Below, piece by piece: positions 1-12,204 of a DNA stretch of 64,000 nt (within the stretch, counting starts at the first letter, position 1; each line of letters begins with the position of its first letter). The translations under genes and the position numbers were made by a program. The notes below the pieces were generated by a model. That model was not told the origin of the DNA. It searched no databases and saw nothing but the letters and a program-made list of their open reading frames with translations. Origin of the DNA: Cristatella mucedo (taxonomy: Eukaryota; Bryozoa; Phylactolaemata; Cristatellidae); NCBI GenBank assembly GCA_009760855.2, contig WPIO01000035.1:1458501-1522500 (forward strand), written 5' to 3'.

Positions 1-1410
1 TTGCGTTAACTAAGATAATTATCTCCATCAAAAGGATTTTTTTCAGGAAACGGAACGAAGCTTTATAAATTCAAAAAATCGGTGACCTGAATTTGTTCTC
101 GGACGTAATTCACTATTTATTTGTCAGTTTATAAAAACTTCCATACTTCTATTTTATTGGCGGAGCATTTGGATGTCACTGGCTAGCTAGGCTCGGAAGC
201 CAGCTGTTGCATAAGCCAATACGCTAGTGACACCACGAATATTACGTCATAAATATAAATATTTCAATCGGTGCAAATTATTAGCTTGCGAATGCAATAG
301 TTTAAGAGATGCGTACAGATAACATGCTGTATCTAATCCATGACGCATTTTATTTTTCTTGATTACAGTTGAGCTTCTCTGTGAGGTTTTACATGTTGGG
401 TTACATCGGCCGGCATGTAAACACGGACGACAGTGCATACTCCTAGCAGTTGCTGCTCCTTAATCTAGCTATTCCAAACTAGATGTCACATCTTGTTACT
501 TAAAAGCAACTTGTTTTAAATCGAGTCTAGCAAAAGGAAGGATTCTCTTATTAAAGAAAATAGAATAATTATTAAGGCTATCCAGTAAACCAAATGCAAG
601 TTTAAATATATAATCTTAGGCCAGCACTAAAATGATCTAACTAGAAAGTTTGGTAAGTGACACCAGAATTGTTTTATTGCGTTGACAGTGCAGCACATAC
701 AATTGACCTTATAATATGTGAGGTTCATAATTCTAGCTGACGGAAGCATCACAGCTGTAACGTGTCATTTCAACTTTTAGAAGTTTCTGTTAATGAAGCG
801 ATCAACTAACTGTATTTTCTTGACGTTTGGATAGGCTCCTATAGAGGAGTGGGGTACAATGCTCATAACCTAAGTAATTTATTCCATCCCCGACAGAAAA
901 TTTGCTTTTGTAACTTTCCAGGAGGTATGTAATTATGTGCATATAGGTTTCCCCAAGCAAAATGGTAACATAAGCAATCCTCTGCCTCTAGCAATTCAAC
1001 CTTGCTCCCTTTTCAGCATGAATAAAGTGACTTTTAAGAGATTAAGTTGTCTGATGTCACCGGAGACGTTTGTTGTTACTATTATCTTGTTATGTAATCA
1101 CAGCTGTCGTGATAACCGTCATAATAACCTTACAGTTCAAGATCAGATTGCGCAATATTCTTTCTCTCAAAACAGCAGCTCTGTAAAATAAAACTGATTC
1201 AATACTACAGGTGTGGAAATATTGAAAGCCCCCTTGAAACGTGCAAAAACCTTAGTTGTATGGATTTAAGTAATTACAAAAAGAAATGAAACGTCAGTTG
1301 CTGTGATATAAAAAGTAAGAGTCACGTAATACAAAGGGATATATAAAAATATATATACACGTAAACAGATATATATGTAAGAAATAAAGATACTTTTTAA
1401 CGTTATAACT
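1..1410. other. Unassigned AT-rich DNA, no supported gene
   Basis: I see no transposon match in this stretch. An open frame at 922-1191 follows a good-looking acceptor (CTTTCCAG). It contains a short run resembling the B-C strand part of exon 3 (SPETFVVTIIL against SPRNFIKVTWL), but it is in phase 0 and runs into a stop without a convincing donor, so it is not called as an exon. Confidence 0.4.
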
Positions 1411-1414
1411 CAGG

Positions 1415-1590
1415 ACTTGTATTTAGTTTAATGGAATCATTTGTGTAGCAACTGAGGGGGCTTAATGACTTTAACCACCTCTTGCAGTGAGCAACGAATT
1501 TTGCGAAACATGCTGGCCAGAGGAATTGAACTCACGACCTCGGTTTAGAAGATCAAGCACCTTACGATCTGGGCTATTACGGCCCATTAT
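1415..1590 (-). mobile_element. SINE-2, diverged tRNA-derived copy
   Basis: On the minus strand this reads as a tRNA-like head with a B-box-like GAGTTCAATTCC. After it comes the SINE-2 body (CACTGCAAG, GGTGGT, then GCTACACAAA and an ATTAAA-type end), as in the copies at 20741 and 52611. It is diverged. A LINE A 3' end follows directly. Confidence 0.55.
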
Positions 1591-1626
1591 GAAACTGTGG
1601 CTGCTAAGCGAACTTAATATTTTTGA

Positions 1627-3968
1627 TAATAATAATAATGTACTTGATAAAGCGCCCTCAGAAAACCTAATCTCTTTCTAGGCGCTTTACATTTGCTGCG
1701 AAGGGAAATGCAATTGAATGGTAAGTAAAATCATGCTTGAAAAACAAACAAAATAAATAACATGGTTAGGGGTGACATGCACAGGGTCAGCATGCAAATG
1801 TGGTAAGTGGCAGCACGCACAGTGTCAGCACACATGAGCACGTGAAGGAATAATCACAGGGACCCACTAGATGCTGTCCTAAATTGGTGTGTTTTTAAGT
1901 TCCTTTTAAATGTGGTCAGGTCTTACTAGTTATGGGCAAATCCAGTGTGACTAAGAAATTGGAAAGGCTGACTTTCAAAATTGGCTCTGCCAGCATATCT
2001 CCAGTTGACTTGGCTCGAAATCTAGGTGTCATATTCCAAAGCGACCTCTCGTTAGACGACCACATCAGCTCCACAGTCAAATCTGCCTATTTTCAGCTTC
2101 ATAACATTGCTAAAATTAGGGCTTGTTTAGATAAGGATACCACGTCTAAGTTGGTCCATGCATTCGTGACATCCCGTCTCGACTTCTGCAACTCACTGCT
2201 TACTGGCCTACCAGCATTTGCGATCAGGCGACTGCAGCTGGTGCAAAACTCTGCAGCTAGGCTTGTCTGTCGTGAGCGTCGCAGTTGCCACATTACTACA
2301 CTTCTCGCCGACCTGCACTGGCTACCAGTGAGGCAACGTATTGACTTCAAGGTTTTGTCGCTCACTTTTAGGTCTCTTCATTCTATGGCTGCAGCCTATC
2401 TTTCAAATATATTACCCCATCAGGCCAAGCATCGTACCACCTGCTTCCCGGAATCCAACATTCTGGAAATACCTCGTAAAAACCTTAAATCCTTTGGAGA
2501 CCGTGCATTTAGCTCGTATGCTCCCAAAGCCTGGAACTCCCTCCCAACCTGCGTCAGAACACCCCATGACCTGACCACATTTAAAAGAAACTTAAAAACA
2601 CACCTATTTAGGACAGCATGTAGTGGGTCCCTGTGATTGGTCCTGGATATGCTTATGGGTGCTGACACTGTGCTTGCAGCCACTAACCACATTTGCATGC
2701 TGACCCTGTGCATGTCACCCCTAACCATATTATTCATTTTTTTGTTTTTCAAGCATGATTTTACTTACTATTCTATTGCATATCACTTTGCAGCAAATGT
2801 AAAGCGCCTAGAAAGAGATTAAGTTCTCAGAAGGCACTTTATCAAGTCCAATATTATTATTATTATTATTATTAGGTCAGGGGATGTTCTCACGAAGGTC
2901 GATAGGGAGTTCCAGGCTCTGGGAGCATACGAACTAAATGCACGGTCTCCAAAGGATTTAAGGTTTGTACGAGGTATTTCTAGAATGTTGGATTCCGAAA
3001 AGCGAGTGGTACGATGCTTAGCCTGATGGGGGAGTATGTCGGAAAGATAGGCTGGAGCGATAGTATGAAGGGACCTAAAAGTGAGCGACAAAACCTTGAA
3101 GTCAATCCGTTGCTTGACTGGTAGCCAGTGCAGGTCGGCGAGAAGTGGAGTAATGTAGCAACTGCAAAGCTCACGACAGACAAGCCTAGCTGCAGAGTTT
3201 TGCACCAGCGGCAATCGCCTGATCGCACATGCTGGTAGGCTGGCAAGCAGTGAATTTCAGAAGTCGAGACGAGATGTCACGAATGCACGGACCAACTTAG
3301 ACGTGGTATCCTTATCTAAACAAGCCCGAATTTTAGCAATGCTATGAAGCTTAAAATAAGCAGATTTGACTGTGGAGCTGATATGGTCGTCTAAAGAGAG
3401 GTCGCTTTGGAATATGATACCTAGATTTTGAGCTGATTCGACAGGAGATATGCTGGCAGAGCCAATTTTGAGAGACAGCCTTTACAATCTCTGAATCTCA
3501 CTGGGTTTGCCCAAAACTAGTAAGTTAGTTTTGTCATTGTTTAGTTTTAGAAAATTTGCTGCTATCCACGTGCGGATGTCATGAATGCATGCAGCAAGTG
3601 AGTTGAGAGAATTTGAAGTGCTCGAAGGCAGGGAGGGATCAAAGCAAAGGTACAACTGAGTGACATCCACATAGAAGTGAAAGCCTAGATTGTGCTTGGC
3701 AATCACATCAGGAAGAGGGAGAGTATAAACCTTGAAAAGAACCGGACCTAGCCCGGAGCCCTGAGGTACTCCATATTTCAGAGGTACTTCAGATGATCTT
3801 TGTCCATTCACGTCAATACGCTGGAGTCTTCTACTGAGATAAGACCTGAACCACTGCAGAGCAGTGCCAGTGATGCCCAGGCGAGATGAGAGGCGCTCTA
3901 GAGAACTTTGTGATCGATGTTGTCAAAAGCTGCAGAAAGATCGAGCAAAACAAGCAGAGACACTCTAG
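1627..3968 (-). mobile_element. LINE A copy (outer), split by a nested LINE A at 1923-2873
   Basis: The (AAT)n end and the 3' hairpin (GATAAAGCGCC ... GGCGCTTT) lie at the left. The C-terminal part of the ORF and the reverse transcriptase follow on the minus strand after the interruption. The RT core is at 3482-3811, with YVDV where active elements carry YADD. It is 5'-truncated near 3968 (RT N-terminal half and endonuclease missing). The left part ends and the right part resumes with the same pentamer AGGTC (1918-1922 and 2874-2878), the target duplication of the nested element. Confidence 0.85.
1923..2873 (+). mobile_element. LINE A copy (nested, 5'-truncated)
   Basis: One open frame, 1932-2636 (234 codons), covers the region downstream of the RT active site: LTFKIGSASISPV, LGVIFQSDLSLDDH, DLHWLPV, FGDRAFSSYAPKAWNSLP and a C-terminus ending GSL. 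It is followed by a 3' UTR with the terminal hairpin and an (ATT)n tail at 2851-2873. The element lies head-on inside an older copy of its own family and is flanked by AGGTC on both sides. Truncation at the 5' end plus a simple-sequence tail is what target-primed reverse transcription leaves. Confidence 0.88.
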
Positions 3969-4560
3969 AAATTATAGCTACGCCCATACGTTGTAAATAT
4001 GTTCTAAATCCTTTTTTCTTGCCAATATTATTCCTTGGAGGTTTTTTAAGCAAACTTATTATAATATTTTTCAAAATTTCATCAATAAATATACATACAT
4101 ACTTATTTCAATCTAATTCCATGATATGACAATAATCTATATAAAGCTGAGCCTAACTTATGTTCCAACATTCATGTCGACCCTTTTCAGTCTAGCTATG
4201 TAACTTGAAGAATACTGGCGGCCACTGCTGAGAAGATTCTAAAAGCAGACAAGGGAGGAAGGTTACAAATAATACCAAAGGGAATGACGAGCTACTTGGC
4301 TTGACGTCATAGGACGTCGAAACGACTACAACTAAGCATTTACTTATATTTCACGTTTACCATGGTATTATTAACCTGTCACATATATTTACAAAGCACT
4401 CGAGACGCATTGCGAGAAAATGCTTAAAAAAATAAATCCTAGGTTTTAATCAGACCTAGCCAAATAAGGTCAAAATACACGAGAGAGACTGCTAAATGAC
4501 AAATGAGTAATGACGAGATTTGTTTAATCATAACTGAAATTTGCCTAGCTGTGGTAATTG
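3969..4560. other. Unassigned AT-rich DNA
   Basis: I recognise no gene or repeat here. Confidence 0.4.
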
Positions 4561-4564
4561 GAGG

Positions 4565-4985
4565 TATAAAATCCTCCTAGAGCCCCCAGGTCTTGCATGG
4601 ACACTATATGAACTGTTCTATTCTCCGCTTAAACTCCACATCGACGGAAGCTTTTGTCTCTACTGGTCCTAGAATGTGGAACTAACTCCTACCACGCTTA
4701 CGCAACACAAATTTCTCTCCTGCTGCCTACTACGTCACATAGTTTCCAGCCGTCATAAAATGCTACTTCCATGCTACTAGCTACATCAAATGCTCTCCTG
4801 ATCGAGCTATGATTCTCAATATCTCTTCAATGCTTGAGATTAAGCCTGTTGGCTACCGAATGTGTACCAAAAGCCGCTTTGGCTGGGATTGTGCCAGAAA
4901 AACACTCTCCTGCGTAGCATTCACAGTCTTTGTGGCTTTATAAAGTTACAGAATGAAAATGGTTATATTACATTTTTTCTGCTAC
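4565..4985 (+). mobile_element. LINE B 3' remnant
   Basis: Degenerate match to the last part of the LINE B ORF (region around LWNSLPQF...THYLNCSP...KSVGYRMRT) and its 3' UTR (CACATGGTCTTTATGACTTTG-like stretch), ending near TTATATTACATT. No open frame survives. Confidence 0.7.
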
Positions 4986-5111
4986 TATCGTCAGAGAATA
5001 GCACCCAAGAGAATATCAAGAGCATTAGAGAGCTTATGTAGAACTAAGGTTTCTCACGACATCGGTTGGTCTATGTAGGTGGGTTCCAAGCCTTAGGGTG
5101 CTAGTCTTATA

Positions 5112-5256
5112 TTAGTATATTATTCCTTTTTATAACGCCCCAAGAGAACTTCACCTCTATTCAGGCGCTTCACATATGCCTCGGGGCTCGAGCCCACGAC
5201 CTCAGCAAGGCCTTAGTCAGGGCTAGCACCTTAACCACTGGACCAAATCAGCTCAT
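5112..5256 (-). mobile_element. SINE-1, tRNA-derived
   Basis: On the minus strand an A-box-like TGGTCCAGTGGTTAAGG is followed by a B-box-like GGGCTCGAGCC near 5184-5195. Next comes a tail of about 45 bp that aligns with the 3' end of LINE A (shared GCGCC, AGTTCTCT and GGGCG blocks). The right border is at CAAATCAGCTC. No target duplication is obvious. Confidence 0.75.
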
Positions 5257-5477
5257 CTTGATGACAGGTTCTTGTTTCCAGAGCCAGATCGAGGGTGCGA
5301 GTTGTGGACTGGCAATTACTTGCTTCTCAGTGACTATGAAAATTATAGCCACTAAAAATTCTGTGCAGCTCAATTTATTAGGCTGTGTAACAGGATAGAT
5401 TTTTACTTTTGAGAACCGATCTTTCTATATCACCACAGGAATGACTTATGGTGGTATTTAAATAGGTCTGTCACGAT

Positions 5478-7925
5478 AATAATGATAATAATAATAAAAT
5501 TAATTCGTTCGATATAGCAAATTCTGAGAACTAAGTCCCTTTCTAGGCACTTTACATCTGCCACAAAGGAAGCACAAGAGTGGTTAGTGATAGCATACTC
5601 ATGAACAACAACAATATCAAGTGCATTATTATTATTATTATTACCTATAAAAATAGCATAGTCAGGGCTGACATGCACAGGGTCAGCATGCAAGTGTGAT
5701 TAGTGCCAGCATACACAGAGCCAGCATGCACAAACTCATACAGGACGAATCAGATGGACCCACTAAATATTGTGATCAATAAATACGCTTGTAGTTTCCT
5801 CATTAGTTTGGGTTATTCAAGGGATGTGGTGATGCGAGTCATAAGTTTTGTCGAGGCTTTGGCAGCATACCAATAAAAGGCAGGGTCTCTAAAGGATTGG
5901 AAATTCGCAGGCCTTGCACGCAAATGATTTCATTTGGAAAGCGGGTGGTAAGATGCTTAACCTAGGGGAGTAGAGCTGACAAGTAGTCTGGAGGCAAGTA
6001 ACGGCTAAACAAAAGTGTGGGTGAAAAAACCTTGAAGCCAATGCCATGCTTGGCTGCACGCCTGCCGGTCGACGAGAAGTGGTGTCATGTGGCAACTGTG
6101 AAACTCATCACAGGTAAGTATAGCTGCAATACTTTGAGCCAGCTGCCAGTGCCTGATTGCACAGGAACGTCGACGAACAAAATGCGACTTAAAGATGTCG
6201 AGATGGAATGTTGAAATGCCTAGATCTATTTAGATGTGGCATCAATGTCTAAAAAAGCTTGAATTGTAGCATTGTTAGTAGCTGAAAGTAGGACAACTTG
6301 ACTGTGGAGCTGATGTGATTGTCTCATGAAAGGTAACTGTGGAACACGAGGCCTAGATTTCCTGCAGATTCAAGAGTACGTATGCTGATAGAGCTGATTG
6401 TGAGCTTTAACCTTTCCAAGCTCTGAATAACACTTTGCTTTCCAATGGCTAGAAAGTTGATTTTGCCATCTATAAATTTCAGAAAGTTTGCTTCCATCTA
6501 TGTGGGGATGTTTCTAATATTTGCATCAATGGAGTCAATTGAATTTGAAATGAGAGTAGGCTTGGTGGGATCAAAACAAAAGTATGACAGAGTTTCATCT
6601 GAAGAGAAGTGAAAGCCTAGATTGTGCTTGGCAATCACATGGGTGAGAGAGAGATAATAAACAGGGAAAAGGACTGGAGTATCCACAAGCCTTTAAAATA
6701 CCACACATTTAAGAAATTCCTCGAATGATTTTTGTACATTCCAGTCAATACGCTATGCTGTCCTATCAAGATAGGACCTGAACGATTGCATTGCAGTACC
6801 AGTGATTTCCGGGCGAGATTAGAGGTGCAAAACAAGAGTTTTGCAACCGATAGCATCACAAGCCGTTGACGGATTGGGCAAAACAACCAGAGATACTCTA
6901 CCTAAGTCTGCACTCCTTCGTAGGTCTTTATATATCTAAAGCAATGCAAATTCTCTGGAGCATTTAGCTCTAAATCCAGACTTAACTTTCTAGCAATGTT
7001 GGAACATTTGACATATGAGTTTAGCTGGGCTGCCTCAACTCGTTCCAGTTTCATTACTAGGAATGGTCATTGAGAAATTGTGTGGAACTCGTACAAGTTC
7101 TCTTGGTCTGGTTTTGCTTACTTGAGAAGTGGCCTGGCTACTGCCTTTTTAAAGATTCTGGGACATGATATGACGCTAATGATATGCTTATGACGTTAGG
7201 TATCCATGCAACAGCAGATCTATGCACCGTTGAAGCAGGACAATGTGAATATGATAAAGAGGATTAGTTTTTTGGTTCGACTGCTATATGGGCTACATAA
7301 CAAGTTTATTAGTGGCCTGCTTTAATGTAGAATTTAAGGTGCTGCATAGAATTGAGTGAAATGTTCCCTGGGGCTGCTCCCAACCTAAGGATGGACTTCC
7401 TGGTCTTGCCTATCTTTTTGACAAAGAAGGTATAGAACCGATCAGCTAGAATGTCACGGGAATAATTAGGTAAAGATCTAACCTGGGAGAGGTTAAGGAG
7501 ACGGTTGATCATAGACATCCACATTTTTGGATTGTGAGTCTGTGATTCAGCATTGATTTTATAGTGGCTATAATTGTCCATTACTCGGATCGATTAGTAT
7601 GATCAACTGTAGTTCTCATGTGCCCATCGATGAACTGTCAGTTTTGAACTTTTGCACGTTTAAATTAGTATTCTTACCTAGTTTAATACCTGTGGTCAAC
7701 CGCAGGCCCTCTTGGCTAGGGCACACGGTGCATTTAGTCAGAGGTTCTAAATCGTCGACTGGGTCAGCTAGTCTTATGTAGTAGCAAGCTGCTAAGGATG
7801 ACTGGTCACGAGAGGGATTGAGCAGCTACGAAGAAGCAGATAGTCTTGCACAGACAGCTTTGATTTTAAGGATCTTGAAGTTTCGCGATTCGCATGTGAT
7901 TTTAGATTTGAAGAATTGCAGAAAT
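5478..7925 (-). mobile_element. LINE A relic, about 2.4 kb
   Basis: An old, heavily mutated copy. It starts with an (AAT)n tail at the left and passes through the C-terminal ORF region, an RT core remnant (FHFSSDE in place of YADD near 6590), the RT N-terminal region (7060-7190) and the linker after the endonuclease (7300-7900). It contains many stops and indels. A stub of the same family's 3' end in the opposite orientation sits inside it at 5609-5642. Confidence 0.78.
5609..5642 (+). mobile_element. Very short LINE A 3' stub inserted in the relic LINE A
   Basis: About 34 bp reading TATCAAGTGC then (ATT)n match the extreme 3' terminus of LINE A in plus orientation. They interrupt the minus-strand 3' UTR of the surrounding copy between AACAACAA and the AGTCAGGGCTGACATGC segment. 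Confidence 0.55.
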
Positions 7926-8164
7926 AGTAACCTTAATAGTTTGAAAGGGTTATGTAATGCAATGTCATGTTTTCGAAGCACCCTCATGTAATTACCGTTT
8001 GTTATTTCGGCACCGATAAGGCAGTACTGGTTCACGACTACTTGTACTGGTTCACCTTTGCATTAGTAATTATATACCCTAGAAGTTTACAAATGAGCTA
8101 CATCTTAAGTGTATCGATATTTCCCTTTTACAAGGCCACTGCAACTGGCAACAAGGTTAGTTAA

Positions 8165-8735
8165 CAAATTGAAGAGGCTTGACCGTGTATCTCTTTTGCT
8201 AAAAGAGCCAAGATGGCTGCTGGCTGATCAATGGCTGCAGAGCAAAGTTCTAACGTTGACGTACAAAGCCCGCCACGTCTTGGCTCGTCCAATACCTAGC
8301 TAAATTGCAGAAACAGTTTCATCCTCCTCGTGCCCCACGGTCCTGTATGAACTATCTGAATAGACGGTTTTATTTCATCCAGGCCGTTGGCTACAAAATC
8401 TTTTGCTTAGCAGGTCATATACCGTGAAACTCACTACCGCTATATTTATGCAAAAATAACTATTCTTTTGCTGCCGACTATGGCACGACCCGTCAAGCCG
8501 TCCTGAACTGCCACTCCGTGTCACTCACTAATTTTGGTGCACTACTTACTTAGCTATGCTGTTCAGTTTCTCCTTGTTCGGTGAGATGAAGCCGGTTGGC
8601 TACCGAATGCGTACCGAAAGCAGCTTAAGGTGTGAGAACGCTATAAAAAAAAACTCATCCACAAAACTTCCACATAGTCTGTGTGGCTTTATTGACTTAC
8701 AGGCTGAGATGTATATTACTGCACAACATTATTGA
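8165..8735 (+). mobile_element. LINE B 3' relic
   Basis: Matches the LINE B C-terminal ORF region (KEPRWLLADQWLQSKVLTLTYKAR against KELEWLPVEQRIQSKVLTLTHKAH of better copies) and the 3' UTR down to GAGATGTATATTAC. It contains stops and deletions. Confidence 0.72.
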
Positions 8736-10050
8736 TGAATTACGGGCGACAGTTTTGGCAAAAGATGAATCAATATTCTCAATCTCAATTATTCGTCCTA
8801 ACGATTTTAACATACGCCGACAACGTTGAACAACAGTAATCTGATTCATTTCAAGTGCTACCATGTATTTCTAACCTAACATAAGCATCCTCTGAACTGT
8901 AAAACTTTGGATGAGATCTTTTCTGAAGAAACTTTCAAGTTGCTCGCATCACTGGGAAAAGGACATCCATTGAGGTTTTGAATTACACTGTAATTAATGA
9001 GAACTGGACGTCGTGGACCTTATTTCGCCAGATCCGCTCACATATAGGCAGGAAATTACCAAGCAGACATGATGGGATTTTAGTTTTATGCACTATACGG
9101 ATATAACTGTGAATTAATACGTCGGGCCTACAGCATTTTGAATACTGCTACTTCATTTGCCTAACAAATCAATGATATTCGTGCCTAGATGGCAGATGAC
9201 TCTTCACGCTGAATGACACTACGTGAAGCTTACGTATTTTATAATAAGACACAGCACTGCTCAGAAACAAATATTATTGCTTTCAAAATTAGCTGGCTAA
9301 GAATACCTTGCGTAGTGTTTCAACACCATCACGGATCCTTGTTTTAATATACCTTTCACTAGATTAATCATGAGCTCCAAAAGCTTACAGCCTTCATTAA
9401 ATTTAGGACAATATAAAAATGGAAGTTTTTAATATTCAGTATTTTGTAACCTAGCTGGAAAATGATTCATATACACAAAATAAGATTTTGTTATATTCTA
9501 AAGCGTCTAACAATCTTTTGAACAAATTTCTAATCGCCTATCTGCCTTGCATACAAATGGCCAAGGTCATGGGCTCGGACATAATAGCGTTTGTGAAGCT
9601 CATGAATAGAAATCAGGATCTCTTAGGATGCTATACATGTATCATACTTCCTTTTTTCAATCGTAAAGAAAATAAAAAGCATAGCATAAATATAAGATCT
9701 TCTTTTTCCGTCAATACGCCTGTCACCATCTGATCCAATGCATTTAATCACTTAGCCATCATTTGCATAAACCTAAAACATCTCGATGCTCAAGCATTCA
9801 TCTTTAATGTAACGATCGTCAAAAAATCAATTTGGAATTTACTGAAAATCCAAAATGACTTGAAATCTTAAAAAAGATCTATCCTTTACTGTTCCCCAAA
9901 GGGAATTTGTCCTACTATTTCCCTGCACCTGTAAAACGGAACGATTTACTACCTGCTGCTTTGTTAAAGACTTTATTTACCTGTTCACGTGGCTGCTTCA
10001 AGTTAACCCTACAGCGTTTTCCTGAGCGTGACGAACGCTTGATTATGCTT
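8736..10050. other. Unassigned AT-rich DNA
   Basis: I see no transposon or exon I can support. The open frame at 9488-9733 has no recognisable domain and no clear splice borders. Confidence 0.4.
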
Positions 10051-10054
10051 ATAC

Positions 10055-11148
10055 AGCTAGTCATCATATCCGATTCCTATCTAAGATTAGGAACTGTGTT
10101 CTACAGGGGCATGCAAATAATTTAATTAGCTCCTTAGTTTTGTAGCGGCTTTTTTATTGTAATTCCTTTTAAGCAAAGGCTGCCAAAGAATGCATTTAGG
10201 CCACTAAAGCTTGCTATGAATATGGATGCAAGGCTAGTCTACAAGTTCCAGAGGTTTTTGCACGCGTCTCCTTCGCTAAAAGAGCTAGGATGGAAGCTGG
10301 TTGATCAACGGATACAGAGCAAAGTTCTTACTCCAACCCACAAGTTTTGCCACGGCTTATAATTATAATAATGATAATAATGCACTTGATAAAGCGCCCT
10401 CAGAGAACTTTATCTCTTTCTAGGTGCTTTAAATTTGCTGCAAAGAGAAATGCAATTAAATGGTAAGTAAAATCATGCTTGAAAAACAAGCAAAATGAAT
10501 AATATGGTTAGGGGTGACATACACAGGGTCAGCATGCAAATGTGGTTAGTGGCAGCATGCACAGTGTTAGCACCCGTAAGCACATGAAGGACGAATCATA
10601 GGGACCCACTAAATGCTTTACTAAATAGATGTGTTTTTAAGTTCCTTTTAAATGTGGTCAGGTCAGGGGATGTTCTGACACAGGTCGAGAGGGAGTTCCA
10701 GGCTTTGGGAGCATACGAACTAAATGCACGGTCTATAAAGGCTTGGCTCCTTTGTACCTAGCTGAACTGCTGCAGCAGTTTCAGCCTCTTTGTGTCCTCA
10801 GGTCCTGTATGGACAATAAATTGGCTGTTCAAATCTTTCGCTTAAATACCGTTGGCGACAGAGGATTAGGCTCTGCAGGTCATAGACTGTGTAACTCGCT
10901 TCCAAAATTCTCATGCAACGGAAACTACTCCGCTACTGTCGACTATGGCTCATCTTTTTCAGCCATCCTAGGCTGCTATTTCCATTCTACTTAGTACCTT
11001 AACCGCTCTCCTGACTCTGCTATGCTTCTCAATTTCTCTTTGTTGCGTGAGATGAAGTCGGTTGGCTATAGAACGCCAACCGAAAGCCGTGAACAAGTTA
11101 TGCAAAACTCAATCGAATAACACTCATGCAGATCTTCTGGCTTTGTTG
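10055..11148 (+). mobile_element. LINE B 3' part, split by a LINE A at 10359-10739
   Basis: The left part (10055-10358) covers the segment from CCGATTCCTATC to CACGGCTT. The right part (10740-11148) resumes at GGCTTGGCTCC and runs through the C-terminal ORF into the 3' UTR. GGCTT occurs at both junctions (10354-10358 and 10740-10744), the 5-bp target duplication of the nested element. It ends against an inverted LINE B copy. Confidence 0.85.
10359..10739 (-). mobile_element. LINE A 3' fragment nested in LINE B
   Basis: An (AAT)n tail lies at the left, then the 3' hairpin, the 3' UTR and the last codons of the ORF. It is truncated at the GTCTCCAAAGGATTT position of the consensus. Flanking GGCTT repeats mark the insertion. 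Confidence 0.88.
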
Positions 11149-11430
11149 TATCTCCGTCAGTAACTCCACAAAGTCAAAAAGACCATGTGGGTGTTACGCA
11201 GGAGAGTTTTGTATAGCGCACTCACAGCCTAAGCGGCTTTCGGTACGCATTCGGTAGCCAACAGACTTCGTCTCACGCAACAAAGAGAAAGTGGGAAGCA
11301 TAGCAGAGTTAGGATAGCAGTTGAGGTAGTTAGTAGCACAGAAGTAGCAGTTCAGGACAGCTGAAAAAGATGTGCCATAGTCGGCAGTTGGAGAGTAGAT
11401 GTCATTGCGTAAGAAAGTTACACACTGAGA
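11149..11430 (-). mobile_element. LINE B 3' fragment, tail-to-tail with the preceding copy
   Basis: Reads on the minus strand from the LINE B 3' UTR (TATCTCCGTCAGTAACTCC at the left) into the C-terminal ORF. It stops near TCATTGCGTAAGAAA and lacks the ATTAC tail. With the plus copy to its left it forms an imperfect inverted repeat. Confidence 0.8.
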
Positions 11431-11689
11431 TTTCTACCTAACTAACTACGTATATACACACATACTTGCACGAACAGAAGTATTTGACTCTAGCCTCCCG
11501 AAAACCATCAATAATAGCGTATATTTGTATTGGAAAATGTTCTTGTAAAACCTTCTGAGTTCTCTTGAAGAACAAATACCGACAATAGTACAGCTAAGTC
11601 CATTTAAAAGCATGTAGTTGTTTGAATTTATTCCATTGAAATTAAACGTTTTACCACTTACTTTTTAGTCCCTTTAGTGTCTAGCTTCA

Positions 11690-12070
11690 GCCCACATATA
11701 AGAACTTACCCCCAAGGCTAAGAATCCTACAATCTGCTATTCTGATTCAGGTTGTTAAGCGAACCTAAGTCATTGGAGACCCCAATTTAAGTTTCTAGGC
11801 TCGCCCAAGCCGGGAGCTCTCCACTAATGGACGTCATAACATCTCCCGACATAACTACATTTAAATAAAGCTTAAAACGGATCTGTTTCTTACAGCATTT
11901 TGTTGGTCTTTGTGATTATTCCTTTGTGCCCATATACCTGCTCAAACTATGCCTGCCGTTTGCCAACACCGACACAAAATATTTGGTAACGCTTTCTATG
12001 CAGCATCTGTGAAGGGCCTAGAAAGTCATTAATTTGTTTGAATGTGATAAACAGAGTATGCTTGTTATTG
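11690..12070 (+). mobile_element. LINE A 3' relic
   Basis: A degenerate match to the C-terminal ORF (GDPNFKFLGSPKPG region), then the stretch where other copies encode THLFRTAFSG, and the 3' UTR with GGGCCTAGAAAGTCATTAA. It has many changes. Confidence 0.55.
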
Positions 12071-12204
12071 CTATTATGATGCTTCCTGACTTTGCATTTC
12101 ATAACACTGATCGACTTTGAACGTTAGTACATTGCATACTATCTTTACCAAAATGTATGTTATATAATCATTTCTAAAATTCTTAAGCAACACAATGTTT
12201 TCTT

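Noticed and set aside
922-1191. Possible Ig-like exon with SPETFVVTIIL similar to exon 3
   Set aside because: It is phase 0 where the array is phase 1, has no convincing donor before the stop, and the similarity is only about ten residues.
2851-2873. CRISPR-like or other functional array from the many (ATT)n and (ATTAC)n runs
   Set aside because: These are the 3' tails of LINE copies; every well-preserved run follows a LINE 3' UTR.
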